A stretch of 33,579 bases of DNA from Bacillota bacterium (lineage in GTDB: Bacteria > Bacillota > Desulfotomaculia > Desulfotomaculales > Desulfallaceae): NCBI GenBank assembly GCA_023439185.1, contig JAEXOR010000018.1:1-33579 (forward strand), written 5' to 3'. The notes under the pieces were generated by a model. The model was not told the DNA's origin. It saw nothing but the letters and a program-made list of their open reading frames with translations, and made no database searches. How positions within the stretch are numbered: the stretch's first letter is position 1; every line of letters begins with the position of its first letter. Shown here in pieces: positions 1 through 8,430 of the stretch. The translations under genes were made by a program, and so were the position numbers.

Positions 1-738
1 TTTGCGGGGGGCGGCTTCGGCGCCGCGGGCCGCGCCGAAGACGAAAGCCGGGCTGACGCGGCGCCTGGTCGCCAGGAGCAGGCCGCTGAACCGCAGGGCC
101 GCGGTTTCCCCAATGCCGGCGGGTGGAATTCCGGCGGCAATGTCCCGGGGATTCTTGAGTTTGCCGCCACCGTATCGGAATCAATTCAAAAGCAGCTTAG
201 CGGTGAACTGCTTTCCACCAACAACGGCGACGGCATGGGCACGGGAAAAGGTATGCCCGGGGGTATGCCCGGTTTCGGCGGCGCGGACGGCGCACGGCAG
301 TTCGGCGGCAATGCCGCTCCCCCGGAGGGGCAAGGTATGGAGCGGCGGTCCGGAGGAATGATGATGCCGCAGAGTGTGGACATGGAGGCCGTGGAATCGC
401 TGAGGCAAGAAATTAGCCGGGCGGGCGGTTTAACCGATGAATTGCGGGCTAAAGCCGTGGAACTGGACATTCCGGAGCAAATGCTGGAAATGATGGCCCG
501 TGGCCGAGGCCGTACAGAGCCCGGCGGTGTGCCGCCGGAAGAAGGCAACGGCGGCAACCGGCCCGGGGGAGTGCGGCAACCGCGGCAGGATACAGCCACA
601 TTAACCGGGACACTGGCGCCGTCAGGCGTGGTCATTATGACCGGAATAACTGTGGTCTTGTTTTTCAAGCGTAGAAAATTTAAAAAACTCCATTTTCCTA
701 ACACCTGCCAACGTGCGTCCAAAAACAACAGACCATAA
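1..738 (+). CDS. C-terminal part of a Gly/Met-rich protein with a C-terminal membrane anchor (5' end outside window)
   Basis: The frame is open from the first base and ends at the TAA at 736-738, so the gene begins upstream of the window. The visible product (about 245 residues) is low complexity and rich in Gly, Met, Pro and Arg, with repeats such as GMPGGMPGFGG near the middle. A short charged helical stretch follows (MEAVESLRQEISRAGGL). Near the end comes one hydrophobic segment (GVVIMTGITVVLFF) followed by KRRKFKK, a typical single-pass anchor with a positive stop-transfer tail. No catalytic domain is visible. Similar Gly/Met-rich tails are found in CotH-like and carbohydrate-binding surface proteins of Clostridia, but nothing here decides that. 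The last 117 bases overlap the opposing transporter gene, so the extreme C-terminus may be an extension produced by rearrangement. Confidence 0.55.
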   Translation, partial: FAGGGFGAAGRAEDESRADAAPGRQEQAAEPQGRGFPNAGGWNSGGNVPGILEFAATVSESIQKQLSGELLSTNNGDGMGTGKGMPGGMPGFGGADGARQFGGNAAPPEGQGMERRSGGMMMPQSVDMEAVESLRQEISRAGGLTDELRAKAVELDIPEQMLEMMARGRGRTEPGGVPPEEGNGGNRPGGVRQPRQDTATLTGTLAPSGVVIMTGITVVLFFKRRKFKKLHFPNTCQRASKNNRP

Positions 739-1716
739 CGTGAGCAGCAGCAGGTAACAAAGAAAACCATAGCCGTAAATAAATGACGAATCTAGTAAGA
801 CAGCAACCAAATACGTAGCTCCGGTATATGCGCCCAAGGGAAAAGTAAAAGCCCACCAGGCCAAAGAAAACGGCAAATCATTATTCCTCAGATAGTAAAT
901 GGTTAAACAAATAGCGCAAATAATCCACCAAAATCCAAAACCCCATAAAAAAAGAGCCAATAACTGTAAAACCGATTCCACATGCCGCCCCTCAAAGGGC
1001 ATGCCGGCGGAGGCCAGGTTTAAAAGGGCTATGGTACCGACGCCGATTGGCCCCAGGTTGATCCAGACGGTGGGAGCCAATCTACCGTGCAAGGGCGGGC
1101 GGCAGATAAATCGGTATACACAAATCACTTCTAATAGCAGAAAAAGGAAAAAGCCGCTGCCCCAGGAAATATAATTGACAATAAGCATAATTTGCTGCCA
1201 GCTTTCGGGCCAGTGAGCAATTAATTTAGCTCCGGGGACAGGGATGACAATTAAACTTACCGGCGGCATAAACCAGGCCGGATTAACATTTTCAATCCGT
1301 ACTTCCCGGTTGGTAAAGCTCTGCAACGGAATAATCACGGCAAATATCAAAGCGATTAAAGTGCCGGAAATCCAGAACCCCTTGGCCAACCCGATGGCCA
1401 AATACGGAGCCGGGCCATCTACGCCAATAATCAGCAGGCCGGCGGCAATTACCAGGCAGGCTATCGGCATGGTGGCATAAAATTGTCCGGTAACCGGTTC
1501 ACTAAAATCAGACATGGCTTCTTGCCTGTAAAGAATAAATCTTAACACCCAGGGCACAATTAAAAATCCAAATAATAAGATGTTTAAAACCCAAAGCACT
1601 GTTGCCAAATCCTTAAGCCAGACAAAACCAGCAGAGTAAAAATAGCTGGTGATCGCCACAATACCCGTGCCCATGACGCTGGCAAACCAGGCTGGAGAAA
1701 AATTTTTTATAATCAT
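622..1716 (-). CDS. TDT-family (TehA/Mae1/SLAC1-like) membrane transporter
   Basis: The product is a very hydrophobic protein of about 364 residues with roughly ten predicted membrane segments. It begins with IIKNFSPAWFASVMGTGIVA, the typical opening of the tellurite-resistance/dicarboxylate transporter (TDT) family, to which TehA and the C4-dicarboxylate carrier Mae1 belong. Family members export or take up organic acids or anions through the cytoplasmic membrane; the substrate cannot be read from sequence. The ATG at 1716 gives the usual family start; a GTG at 1731, five codons upstream, is an alternative. The last twenty or so residues (after FGRTLAGVRKMEFF) run past the usual family end and overlap the convergent gene at 622-738. 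The gene stands alone on the minus strand. Confidence 0.85.
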   Translation of the reverse strand: MIIKNFSPAWFASVMGTGIVAITSYFYSAGFVWLKDLATVLWVLNILLFGFLIVPWVLRFILYRQEAMSDFSEPVTGQFYATMPIACLVIAAGLLIIGVDGPAPYLAIGLAKGFWISGTLIALIFAVIIPLQSFTNREVRIENVNPAWFMPPVSLIVIPVPGAKLIAHWPESWQQIMLIVNYISWGSGFFLFLLLEVICVYRFICRPPLHGRLAPTVWINLGPIGVGTIALLNLASAGMPFEGRHVESVLQLLALFLWGFGFWWIICAICLTIYYLRNNDLPFSLAWWAFTFPLGAYTGATYLVAVLLDSSFIYGYGFLCYLLLLTLWSVVFGRTLAGVRKMEFFKFSTLEKQDHSYSGHNDHA

Positions 1717-1869
1717 CTGCGCATTTCTCACGCCTCTTTTACCCCCGATTTGGTCAACGAGCTTGAGCCAAGTTTTTTCAAGTTTTTATATGCTGCCTGT
1801 AAAATTTAAAAATATTGTATCATCATAAAGCCTTAGAATTAAAGAGATAATTTCAACTTCACATGAATC

Positions 1870-1926
1870 CATAAAATGCGCAACTCGGCTGTCGAAAGTA
1901 GCGCATTTTTTGTTTTGCCTACACCA
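1870..1926. repeat. Copy 1 of a two-copy hairpin repeat (see 13746-13798)
   Basis: The stretch contains AAAATGCGC (1873-1881) and its perfect complement GCGCATTTT (1901-1909), followed by T residues, so it could terminate transcription in either direction. It shares CATAAAATGC, ACTCGGCT and TGCCTACACCA, in the same order, orientation and near-identical spacing, with the copy at 13746-13798. On the minus strand the conserved GGTGTAGGCA block is preceded by codons reading Y-L-V-stop in both copies. That could mean it is a relic 3' flank of a lost gene or a small mobile repeat. Confidence 0.6.
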
Positions 1927-1933
1927 AATATTG

Positions 1934-1978
1934 TTGATATAATAATTCTATACGTCGTATGAATTTAAACGTAGTATA
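1934..1978 (+). promoter_or_regulatory. Promoter and probable TetR operator of the 2002 regulator gene
   Basis: TTGATA (1934-1939) and TATGAA (1958-1963), 18 bp apart, form a plausible promoter. Overlapping the spacer and -10 is an inverted repeat with arms TATACGTCGT (1949-1958) and ACGTAGTATA (1969-1978), eight of ten positions complementary, with a 10-bp spacer. Size and position fit an autoregulatory TetR operator; this is inference from the layout. Confidence 0.6.
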
Positions 1979-2001
1979 TGATAGGAGGTGAAAGGCTGGC
2001 G

Positions 2002-2610
2002 ATGGAGACAAGGCCAAAGGACCGCAGGGAAAGAAGAAAGGAGCAGACCAGGCATACCATCATTAGTACCACTCTGGAACTGTTTAGAAAACAGGGGATT
2101 GAGTCTACGTCGATGGAGCAAATCGCTGAGGAGTCGGACATAGCCAAGGCGACCCTGTATAAATACTTTCCAAATAAGGAGGCTATCGCCGCCGCTTATA
2201 TGCATGAAGCCGTACGGCAAAAAATAGCGGAGACAGACCGGCTGATTACAGAGAATGCCGATACCAGATCGCGACTACTGGCCCTGTTGACGAAGCTTTC
2301 TGAATGGAATGAGGAAAACAGGGATATTGTTAAGCTTCATGCTTCCGCCCGCTTTCAGGACCTGTTGTCAGGCCGTATTGAAAATAACCGCCTGAGCGGC
2401 CTTGAGTATGTTTTAACCAGAATTTTTGAGGTGGGCCAGGATACTGGGGAGTTGCGGCAGGATCTGTCAGCGCAAAAGTTGGCTCTCTATTACAAAGTAA
2501 TGTATCTGGTACCGTTTAGTGGCTGGTTGTTTGACCGGGGATCATCAGACCTGGAGTTGAGATTGGCCGAATCAGTCGACCTTTTTCTCGGCGGGGCGCA
2601 AAAACATTAA
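2002..2610 (+). CDS. TetR/AcrR-family transcriptional regulator
   Basis: The 202-residue product has a classic TetR N-terminal DNA-binding domain: RRKEQTRHTIISTTLELFRK, then MEQIAEESDIAKATLYKYFP, whose KATLYKYF is the recognition-helix signature (about residues 48-56). The C-terminal part is helical and has no recognisable ligand motif, as is usual for the family. The ATG at 2002 is preferred because GGAGG lies at 1984-1988; the upstream in-frame ATG at 1978 would sit before that ribosome site. The gene ends about 50 bases before the dikinase gene on the same strand, so the two probably form an operon and the repressor probably controls itself and the dikinase through the palindrome at 1949-1978. 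The inducer is unknown. Confidence 0.9.
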   Translation: METRPKDRRERRKEQTRHTIISTTLELFRKQGIESTSMEQIAEESDIAKATLYKYFPNKEAIAAAYMHEAVRQKIAETDRLITENADTRSRLLALLTKLSEWNEENRDIVKLHASARFQDLLSGRIENNRLSGLEYVLTRIFEVGQDTGELRQDLSAQKLALYYKVMYLVPFSGWLFDRGSSDLELRLAESVDLFLGGAQKH

Positions 2611-2662
2611 CCGAAAGCGCTTTGTTTTAAATATTGCCATTTGTGACAGGGGTGGATTGGTT

Positions 2663-5332
2663 ATGAGTTCAAAAACAAAGTTTTTTTTGGATTGGGCACA
2701 AGCCTGCCAGGCCGGTCCGGCAAAGGCTGGCGGGAAGGGTTGGAACCTGGGGCGTTTAGCCAGGTACGGTTTTCCGGTGCCCGCCGGGGGAGTCATTTCT
2801 GCTGAAGCATATAACCTTTTTATAAAAGAAAACGATCTCATATCTACCCGGAGAAAGATGTTGGAGAGAATTACTGCGGCCAATATCAATGAGCAGGCCG
2901 CCGGGCAGTGCCTGGCCGATTTTAGGGTTGAGATTATGTCGGGTACGCTTCCGTCCGGGGTAGAAAAAGAGATCGCTTCCTGGTTGGAGAGCTCCGGTAA
3001 TCCGGGCCGGCCGGTGGCGGTACGGTCTTCGGCGTCCCTGGAGGACTCCGGTGCGACCTCCTTTGCCGGCGTCCACGATTCATTTCTCAATGTCACCGGC
3101 GTAAAGAATATAGCCGTGGCAATAAAGGGCTGCTACGCTTCCCTGTGGACGCCCCGGGCGGTATCCTACAGGAGAAAATTAAAAATACCCGATGAGGAAC
3201 TGCTCCCTGCAGTGGTGATCATGGATATGGTGAAGGCCGAGGCGGCTGGAATTGGTTTTACCTGCGACCCCAAAACCGGAAGGCAGGATGTTTTAATCAT
3301 CAACGCCAATTACGGTCTGGGCGAGTCGGTGGTGGGAGGTATGGTGGAGCCGGATGAATACCATGTGTGTACGGATATCATTATGCCGAAAATAATTGAA
3401 AAACTGATTGGCAAAAAAGAAGGAAAAACCGTTGAGAAGGAAGGGGGCGGTACGGTTTTTCTGGGTAAAGACAGCATTAAGGATTATAAAGGAGGCCAGG
3501 TCCTTTCTGATGAAAATATCCTTAAACTGGCTCTGCTGATCCAAAGGGCCTTTGAGACCCTGGGGGAAGGAGAACAGCACCAGGATGTGGAGTGGGTATA
3601 TGACGGCAGAGACTTTTTCCTGACGCAGTCCAGGCCGGTGACTTCCCTGCTCCGGTACACCTACCCTGAGCTAAAGGGGCAGCCGGACTACTGGTCTAGC
3701 GCCAACACGAAGGATGCCCTCCCCATGGTTTTATCCACTCTGACCCGCAAGGTTGTGGATAGCCTCTTCGGAGGCATGGCCTCGGCACCTTTCCGGGCGG
3801 TGGGTTATCCTATCCTGCCCGGACTGAAATACATGAGGGTTTATCAGGGCCGGGTTTATATGAATATGTCATTAGTTCAATGGGAATATTTCGATGCCCT
3901 GGGGTTTACGCCGGCGGAATCTAACGAGGCCGCGGGAGGGCACACCCCGGAAATACAAATACCACCCGGCAAAAAGGATAAAAGGGCCGTTCGCCACAGA
4001 AGCTGGCGCAAGGTTAAGCTGATGCTTGCTATATCCAGGTTCCAAAGAAAGGCAAAGCAAGAATTTGCAATAACCCGGGGACAGGCAGCTACCTGGTTCA
4101 ATTGCGACCTTCCGGTTATGAGTGATGGAGACCTACTGACGGCGCTGGAGAAAAGCAGCCGGTTGGCTGCGGCTTATACAAGTATCCCGGGCGTGATGAA
4201 TATCTCTACAGGCTTCCCGGCAAAAATGCTGACGGACACCCTGGAAAAAAGTTTCCCCGGCAAGGGGGGTGCCCTAGCCAATGACATTTTGACGGGACAG
4301 GGGACTATTACTACCGCGGAACACGGCTACCGTTTGATGGAACTGGCCGAAGCAGCCCGCCAGGAGCCGGCCGCCCGGGTGTTTTTTACTGCGGTAAATT
4401 ACGAGCCCCGTTTATGGAAGGAAAAGCTGCCGGATAGTTCTGCTTTTAAACAGGCATTCCAGGCTTACCTGGAGGAGTATGGACACCGGACGGTTTACGA
4501 GGGAGACCTGGCCAACCCCAGGTGGCGGGAGGACCCGACCTATCTCCTGGGGATTGTCCGTTCTATGTTGCATATGGCGGACAGTGCCAAACTGAGGGCT
4601 ACCCAGCGGGAAAAAGGAGAAAGGGCCTGGCGGGAAATCCACAAGGACGTCTCCCTGTTTAGACGCATGCTGGTCCGCTACTGGGCCGGCAAGGCCGTGC
4701 GGGGCATGGAAATGAGGGAAGAAGCCAGGTCCGGGCTGGTCAGGATGCTCGTACCCATGCGCGCCATAGCCTTGGATGTGGGCCGCCGGTTAGTTGAGCG
4801 GGGAGTGTTGGAGAAAAAGGAAGATGTGTTTCACTGTTCCTTCCCCGACCTGGCCGCCATTCTGTCCGGCCATTGGGACGGCCGCGGGCTTGTTGTGTTG
4901 GTGGAAGACCGCAAGAAAAGAAAAAAATATCTGGAAAGCCTGGTCGCGCCCGACGTGGTCGCTGACGAAATCCCCCGGCATTCCACTGCCGCCGACGTTA
5001 CTCCCGTTACAGAGGGGAACTCGTTGTTCGGCATTGGTATCGCCACTGGGAAAATAACCGGTACGGCCCGACTGATCCGTCACCCCGATGAAGGAGGCAG
5101 GCTAAATCCTGGTGAAGTACTTGTGGCCCCATCCACCGATCCGGGTTGGACACCTTTGTTCTTAAAGGCTTCTGCCCTGATAATGGAGGCCTGGGGAACT
5201 CTCTCGCACGGTGCTATTGTGGCCCGTGAATTCGGCATCCCAGCGGTAATTAACGTTCCGGGAGTAATGAAGGTTATTAAGGACGGACAAACGGTTACCG
5301 TGGACGGGGAGGAAGGGAAAGTATATCTTTAA
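2663..5332 (+). CDS. PEP-synthase-like dikinase with rifampicin-phosphotransferase-type domain order
   Basis: The 889-residue product opens with an ATP-grasp pyruvate phosphate dikinase domain: GGKGWNLGRLARYGFPVPAG near residue 25, RPVAVRSSASLEDSGATSFA near 115, and HQDVEWVYDGRDFFLTQSRP near 315. A middle region of about 450 residues follows with no match I recognise. The C-terminus is the phosphohistidine swivel domain with GTLSHGAIVAREFGIPAVIN, where His849 is the expected phosphorylated residue. There is no C-terminal PEP-binding TIM barrel as in true PEP synthase (PpsA). ATP domain, middle domain and terminal His domain is the order of rifampicin phosphotransferase (about 865 aa), so the enzyme probably transfers the ATP beta-phosphate to an unknown acceptor. 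The ATG at 2663 follows AGGGGTGG by seven bases. It lies directly after a TetR gene. Confidence 0.8.
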   Translation: MSSKTKFFLDWAQACQAGPAKAGGKGWNLGRLARYGFPVPAGGVISAEAYNLFIKENDLISTRRKMLERITAANINEQAAGQCLADFRVEIMSGTLPSGVEKEIASWLESSGNPGRPVAVRSSASLEDSGATSFAGVHDSFLNVTGVKNIAVAIKGCYASLWTPRAVSYRRKLKIPDEELLPAVVIMDMVKAEAAGIGFTCDPKTGRQDVLIINANYGLGESVVGGMVEPDEYHVCTDIIMPKIIEKLIGKKEGKTVEKEGGGTVFLGKDSIKDYKGGQVLSDENILKLALLIQRAFETLGEGEQHQDVEWVYDGRDFFLTQSRPVTSLLRYTYPELKGQPDYWSSANTKDALPMVLSTLTRKVVDSLFGGMASAPFRAVGYPILPGLKYMRVYQGRVYMNMSLVQWEYFDALGFTPAESNEAAGGHTPEIQIPPGKKDKRAVRHRSWRKVKLMLAISRFQRKAKQEFAITRGQAATWFNCDLPVMSDGDLLTALEKSSRLAAAYTSIPGVMNISTGFPAKMLTDTLEKSFPGKGGALANDILTGQGTITTAEHGYRLMELAEAARQEPAARVFFTAVNYEPRLWKEKLPDSSAFKQAFQAYLEEYGHRTVYEGDLANPRWREDPTYLLGIVRSMLHMADSAKLRATQREKGERAWREIHKDVSLFRRMLVRYWAGKAVRGMEMREEARSGLVRMLVPMRAIALDVGRRLVERGVLEKKEDVFHCSFPDLAAILSGHWDGRGLVVLVEDRKKRKKYLESLVAPDVVADEIPRHSTAADVTPVTEGNSLFGIGIATGKITGTARLIRHPDEGGRLNPGEVLVAPSTDPGWTPLFLKASALIMEAWGTLSHGAIVAREFGIPAVINVPGVMKVIKDGQTVTVDGEEGKVYL

Positions 5333-5831
5333 AGACGGTCCTGAGCCTTATTTTCGTACAGCCATATCCCGGCCTCTTAGGTTGGGGATTAAAATCAGTT
5401 ATTTATTTAGCCTAAGCTTTTATGGTTAAATGTCGATTTGAGATATCCCAATCCACAATAGTTTTTCGTTCAATCACGGGTAAGATACCGCCAGATTTTT
5501 TAAACTAGCGTGAGTTTACGAAATAGCGCATTATAAAATTAAACAGCATTTTCTAATTCAGGTTCCTCGCCCGTTATTGCTTCTTACATATAATTTTAAG
5601 GTACATACCGAAGTTTTCAAATATAACGGGCGGCTAGCTGGCGACTGCAAATCATAGCGCTGTTTTGAAGCGTCTTCATATAGTTTGCTCCACTGTGATA
5701 CTGACTTTTACACGTCTAAAATATTATCTATTATACAATATGTTCTTGTTTTTGAACTCCGGACTTTGGAACTGGTAACTATATGATAATTAAGCTTACA
5801 TGTAGCAAAAACGGTCAAGTTGCTAAAAATG
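5333..5831. other. Gene-free AT-rich gap at the left edge of the island
   Basis: No frame with a ribosome site or recognisable protein is seen on either strand. The only structure I find is an inverted repeat, GCCCGTTAT (5569-5577) against ATAACGGGC (5623-5631), with a 45-base loop. Base composition falls here from GC-rich to AT-rich and stays low to about 10.8 kb. Confidence 0.5.
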
Positions 5832-6458
5832 TTATCTTTTTTTGCCACCCCCTCTGCACTTATTGTGGATACACTTTATGCCTAGTTCTTTACATAATTT
5901 TTTGATTTCCTGACAAATCATTTCGATTATTGCTTTAATATCTAAAGCATCTACAAATCCTTTGGTAGCAGAGCCTTTGATATATACTTTGCCAGCTTTT
6001 TTAAATAAGACTTTAAGAGTTTCTGAACCAACTGTTTTTGGAATACCTGTGTTTTCTGGCAGTTTCAAAAATTGAAGTACTCCTCTAATGTCTAATAAAA
6101 ACCAATCTTCAATAGACCGTTTAGCTTTAATATGAATGATTGTTTTGACTCCACTTGCCTTTAGCTCTCGTTCTACCTCAGGCCATACAACTGGCGGTTT
6201 AGAAGATAGGTCAAATACGTCAGTATCATAACACAATACTACAGTAAAATTCACACCTGGGTTTCTGCCAGTAATTTCATTTTCATACACTCTTTTTACC
6301 CTATTTTTGTAGTTACCAATACCCTTGAGGTTTCTTATAATCAATCTATCAACTTTAAATCTTTGTAATGGAGCAATTGAGTGAAGATAATTAATAATTT
6401 TTGAATAAAACTCTGCCTCCGTGTCTCCTTCAATAAAGATAACAACTCCTCTACTCAT
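5832..6458 (-). CDS. TOPRIM-like nuclease subunit paired with the upstream ATPase
   Basis: The 208-residue product starts MSRGVVIFIEGDTEAEFY and has the residues expected of a small TOPRIM fold: Glu10 in IEGDTEAEFY, an Asp-x-Asp pair in CYDTDVFD (Asp78, Asp80), and a conserved-looking RSIEDWFLLD with Glu117. Such stand-alone TOPRIM proteins (RloB, AbiLii, DUF4276 and DUF4435/AriB groups) act as the nuclease or effector of two-gene systems with an OLD/AAA_15 ATPase. Which group this belongs to I cannot tell. The ATG at 6458 has GGAG seven bases upstream and lies inside the ATPase gene, overlapping its stop codon by eight bases, so the two are translationally coupled. The Lys/Arg-rich tail ends RGGGKKR. 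Confidence 0.7.
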   Translation of the reverse strand: MSRGVVIFIEGDTEAEFYSKIINYLHSIAPLQRFKVDRLIIRNLKGIGNYKNRVKRVYENEITGRNPGVNFTVVLCYDTDVFDLSSKPPVVWPEVERELKASGVKTIIHIKAKRSIEDWFLLDIRGVLQFLKLPENTGIPKTVGSETLKVLFKKAGKVYIKGSATKGFVDALDIKAIIEMICQEIKKLCKELGIKCIHNKCRGGGKKR

Positions 6459-7746
6459 GCCTACTCTCCAGGTACCGCTCAATCATTTTCATGTCTTCTT
6501 CCGTACCACTAAGCAATTCAAATAAATAATCACCGGTTGATAATTCCAAGTTAGATGCATCATTAATTAAAGTTTTCTGGGCTGAAGTCCGTACTTTTTT
6601 AAACTGCGCAACACCATATTGCCCTGGCAAACCTACATATATGTTGTTGGGCTCGAGGTATTGAATAATATAAGGGGAGTGGCTAGTTATGATTATTCTA
6701 GACTCTCCCAACAGTTGAGATAAAACCCTTAAATAATTCTGCAACAGACTTGGGTGTATAGAGTTTTCAGGCTCTTCAACCGCTATAAGCGAAATTTTAT
6801 TTATATCAGCAATAACTATATTTGTCAACAAAAGAAAAACTCTTTTTGCACCATCTGACATATTTTCAAAACTTATCGGCTGATTTAAATTATAATCACT
6901 TACATATAATACATACACTTCCTTACTTAGCCTAAAGGGCAAGTCATCAGGAATATTACTTTTAATTTTTGTTTCAACGCTAAGCTCTTCAACATTCATT
7001 TCCAAAATTTGTGGAAATAGCTGCATAAAAGCATTCATTAGCAGCCTATACTTTTCTGGATATTGCTTCCTTAAATGAAAAATTACACGAGGCAGGTTAT
7101 AAATTGCCTCCATTCCTAATACATTAACATCTTTCCTCACTATTGGGTCAGGAGTGTATGAAGGACCAGCATCCAGATTATGATCAATATAAACACTTAA
7201 GTCATTAATTTTTTTAACAATTTCATGGTAATAAAGAGAGTCAAATGCCTTTAGTTTATTAATAATTAAATTATTATCTTCTATAACAATTTTATTATTG
7301 CATCTACCTGACTCAGCACTGCGATAAAGTGCCCCCTCTTTATTTCTGTTTATTAGAATTTTATATTTTTGTTTTTTTTCGTTAAGTTTAGCTTTTAGCC
7401 ACTCGGCAACAATACAAGCACCCGTGTCATCATCTCTTACCCATCTAAACTGATATCCATATATAATAGTATATTTACTTTCATTTATTTTTGTCTCCAT
7501 CTCAAACTCTATTCTAAAATCTTTAGAAGGCATACTCTTATTTAAGGGAATACCCTTTTCCCAGGACATCATCTTTTTCTTAGTGTCCTCATTTTCTATA
7601 ATAAATTCTACACCAAAGTCAATTGCCTTAAGTAAGTTAGACTTGCCGTAACTATTCAAAGACACTAAAGCAACCATTTCGCTGCAAATTATTTCTGTCA
7701 TCTTAATGTTTCTGAAACCGTCAATTAGCATTCTACACAACTTCAT
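6451..7746 (-). CDS. OLD/AAA_15-type ATPase, probable defence-system sensor
   Basis: The 431-residue product is a RecF/SMC-like ABC-type ATPase of the AAA_15/AAA_21 kind. The N-terminus MKLCRMLIDGFRNIK is followed by a P-loop SLNSYGKS (residues 29-36) in which the first Gly of the usual GxxxxGKS is Ser. FENMSDGAKRVFLLL is the ABC signature, LIAVEEPENSIHPSLLQNYL is Walker B with the catalytic Glu, and IIITSHSPYIIQYL is the switch His. About 250 residues of insertion lie between the P-loop and the signature. The ATG at 7746 follows AAGGAG and GGGAG ribosome sites; an open frame extends further upstream but lacks these. With the TOPRIM gene it makes a split version of an OLD nuclease, as in AbiL, RloAB and PARIS loci. 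Base composition is AT-rich unlike the core genes. Confidence 0.8.
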   Translation of the reverse strand: MKLCRMLIDGFRNIKMTEIICSEMVALVSLNSYGKSNLLKAIDFGVEFIIENEDTKKKMMSWEKGIPLNKSMPSKDFRIEFEMETKINESKYTIIYGYQFRWVRDDDTGACIVAEWLKAKLNEKKQKYKILINRNKEGALYRSAESGRCNNKIVIEDNNLIINKLKAFDSLYYHEIVKKINDLSVYIDHNLDAGPSYTPDPIVRKDVNVLGMEAIYNLPRVIFHLRKQYPEKYRLLMNAFMQLFPQILEMNVEELSVETKIKSNIPDDLPFRLSKEVYVLYVSDYNLNQPISFENMSDGAKRVFLLLTNIVIADINKISLIAVEEPENSIHPSLLQNYLRVLSQLLGESRIIITSHSPYIIQYLEPNNIYVGLPGQYGVAQFKKVRTSAQKTLINDASNLELSTGDYLFELLSGTEEDMKMIERYLESRHE

Positions 7747-7983
7747 ATTCTCCCGCTCCTTTCTTACCTGCGGAATAATGCTCATAACCAGCATAACACC
7801 CACCACCCAAATGTGCAATATTTTTTTTCGCATATATATTAATATTCTCGCAATATGGCCACTCCATACCGCATTACGCAAAATATCATTGCATCATATG
7901 CAAGCTGCAACCATTGTGGTTTCGCATGGTGAAAATATCGCCGAAGAAGAGGTCATGCTCCGGGTGCAGGATCCGAACCTCAC

Positions 7984-8430
7984 CCCCGCCAGGACCGAAT
8001 AATCGTGACCCTGCTGCTGTACACAGACATCAGTGTGTCCGAGCTGATGAGCATCCGCACCCGGAAACTGGACCTGGTGGTCAGCAAACTCCGAGTTGTT
8101 GGCAAGGGCAGCAAATCCGTCAAGATCCCACTGCGGTCCGAAGCTGCCGAGACGATCAGGGAATACATGGTCACTGAAAGGAAAGGCTAGATAGCCAGCA
8201 AACTAGCCGCCAGTGACCGTCTGATCCTACCCAACGATCGCCCAGCATGCCCAGGGGGGCCTTCAACAGGCTACTGCGCCGACTGGGGGACGCCGTTGGG
8301 ATCGCAATGCACCCACACAAATTCCGGTACACTTTATGCTCAATGCTGTACAAAAGGGCGTATCCCTTACCACCATGGCTCTCACTCTCCGGAATTGCTA
8401 GCTCTGATATGTCGGAATATATATAGGAAA
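7984..8430 (+). pseudogene. Decayed tyrosine recombinase (phage-type integrase)
   Basis: One frame reads DRIIVTLLLYTDISVSEL, then LRVVGKGSKSVKIPL, then AAETIREYMVTERKG, and hits a stop at 8190. Homology resumes in other frames: SDRLILPND, FNRLLRRLGDAVGIAMHPHKF-RYTL around 8250-8340, then QKGVSLTTMALTLRN and SSDMSEYI near 8350-8425. These are, in order, the pieces of the catalytic domain of a tyrosine recombinase, broken by at least two frameshifts and stops. The first catalytic Arg (TGLRxSEL in the family) reads TDISVSEL here, so the copy was probably inactive before it broke up. The N-terminal domain is missing. It marks past integration of a mobile element next to the ATPase/TOPRIM pair. 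Confidence 0.75.

Noticed and set aside
235..738. Taking ATG 235 as the true start of the first gene
   Set aside because: The frame is open to the window edge with the same composition and no ribosome site at 235, so the gene is taken as 5' truncated.
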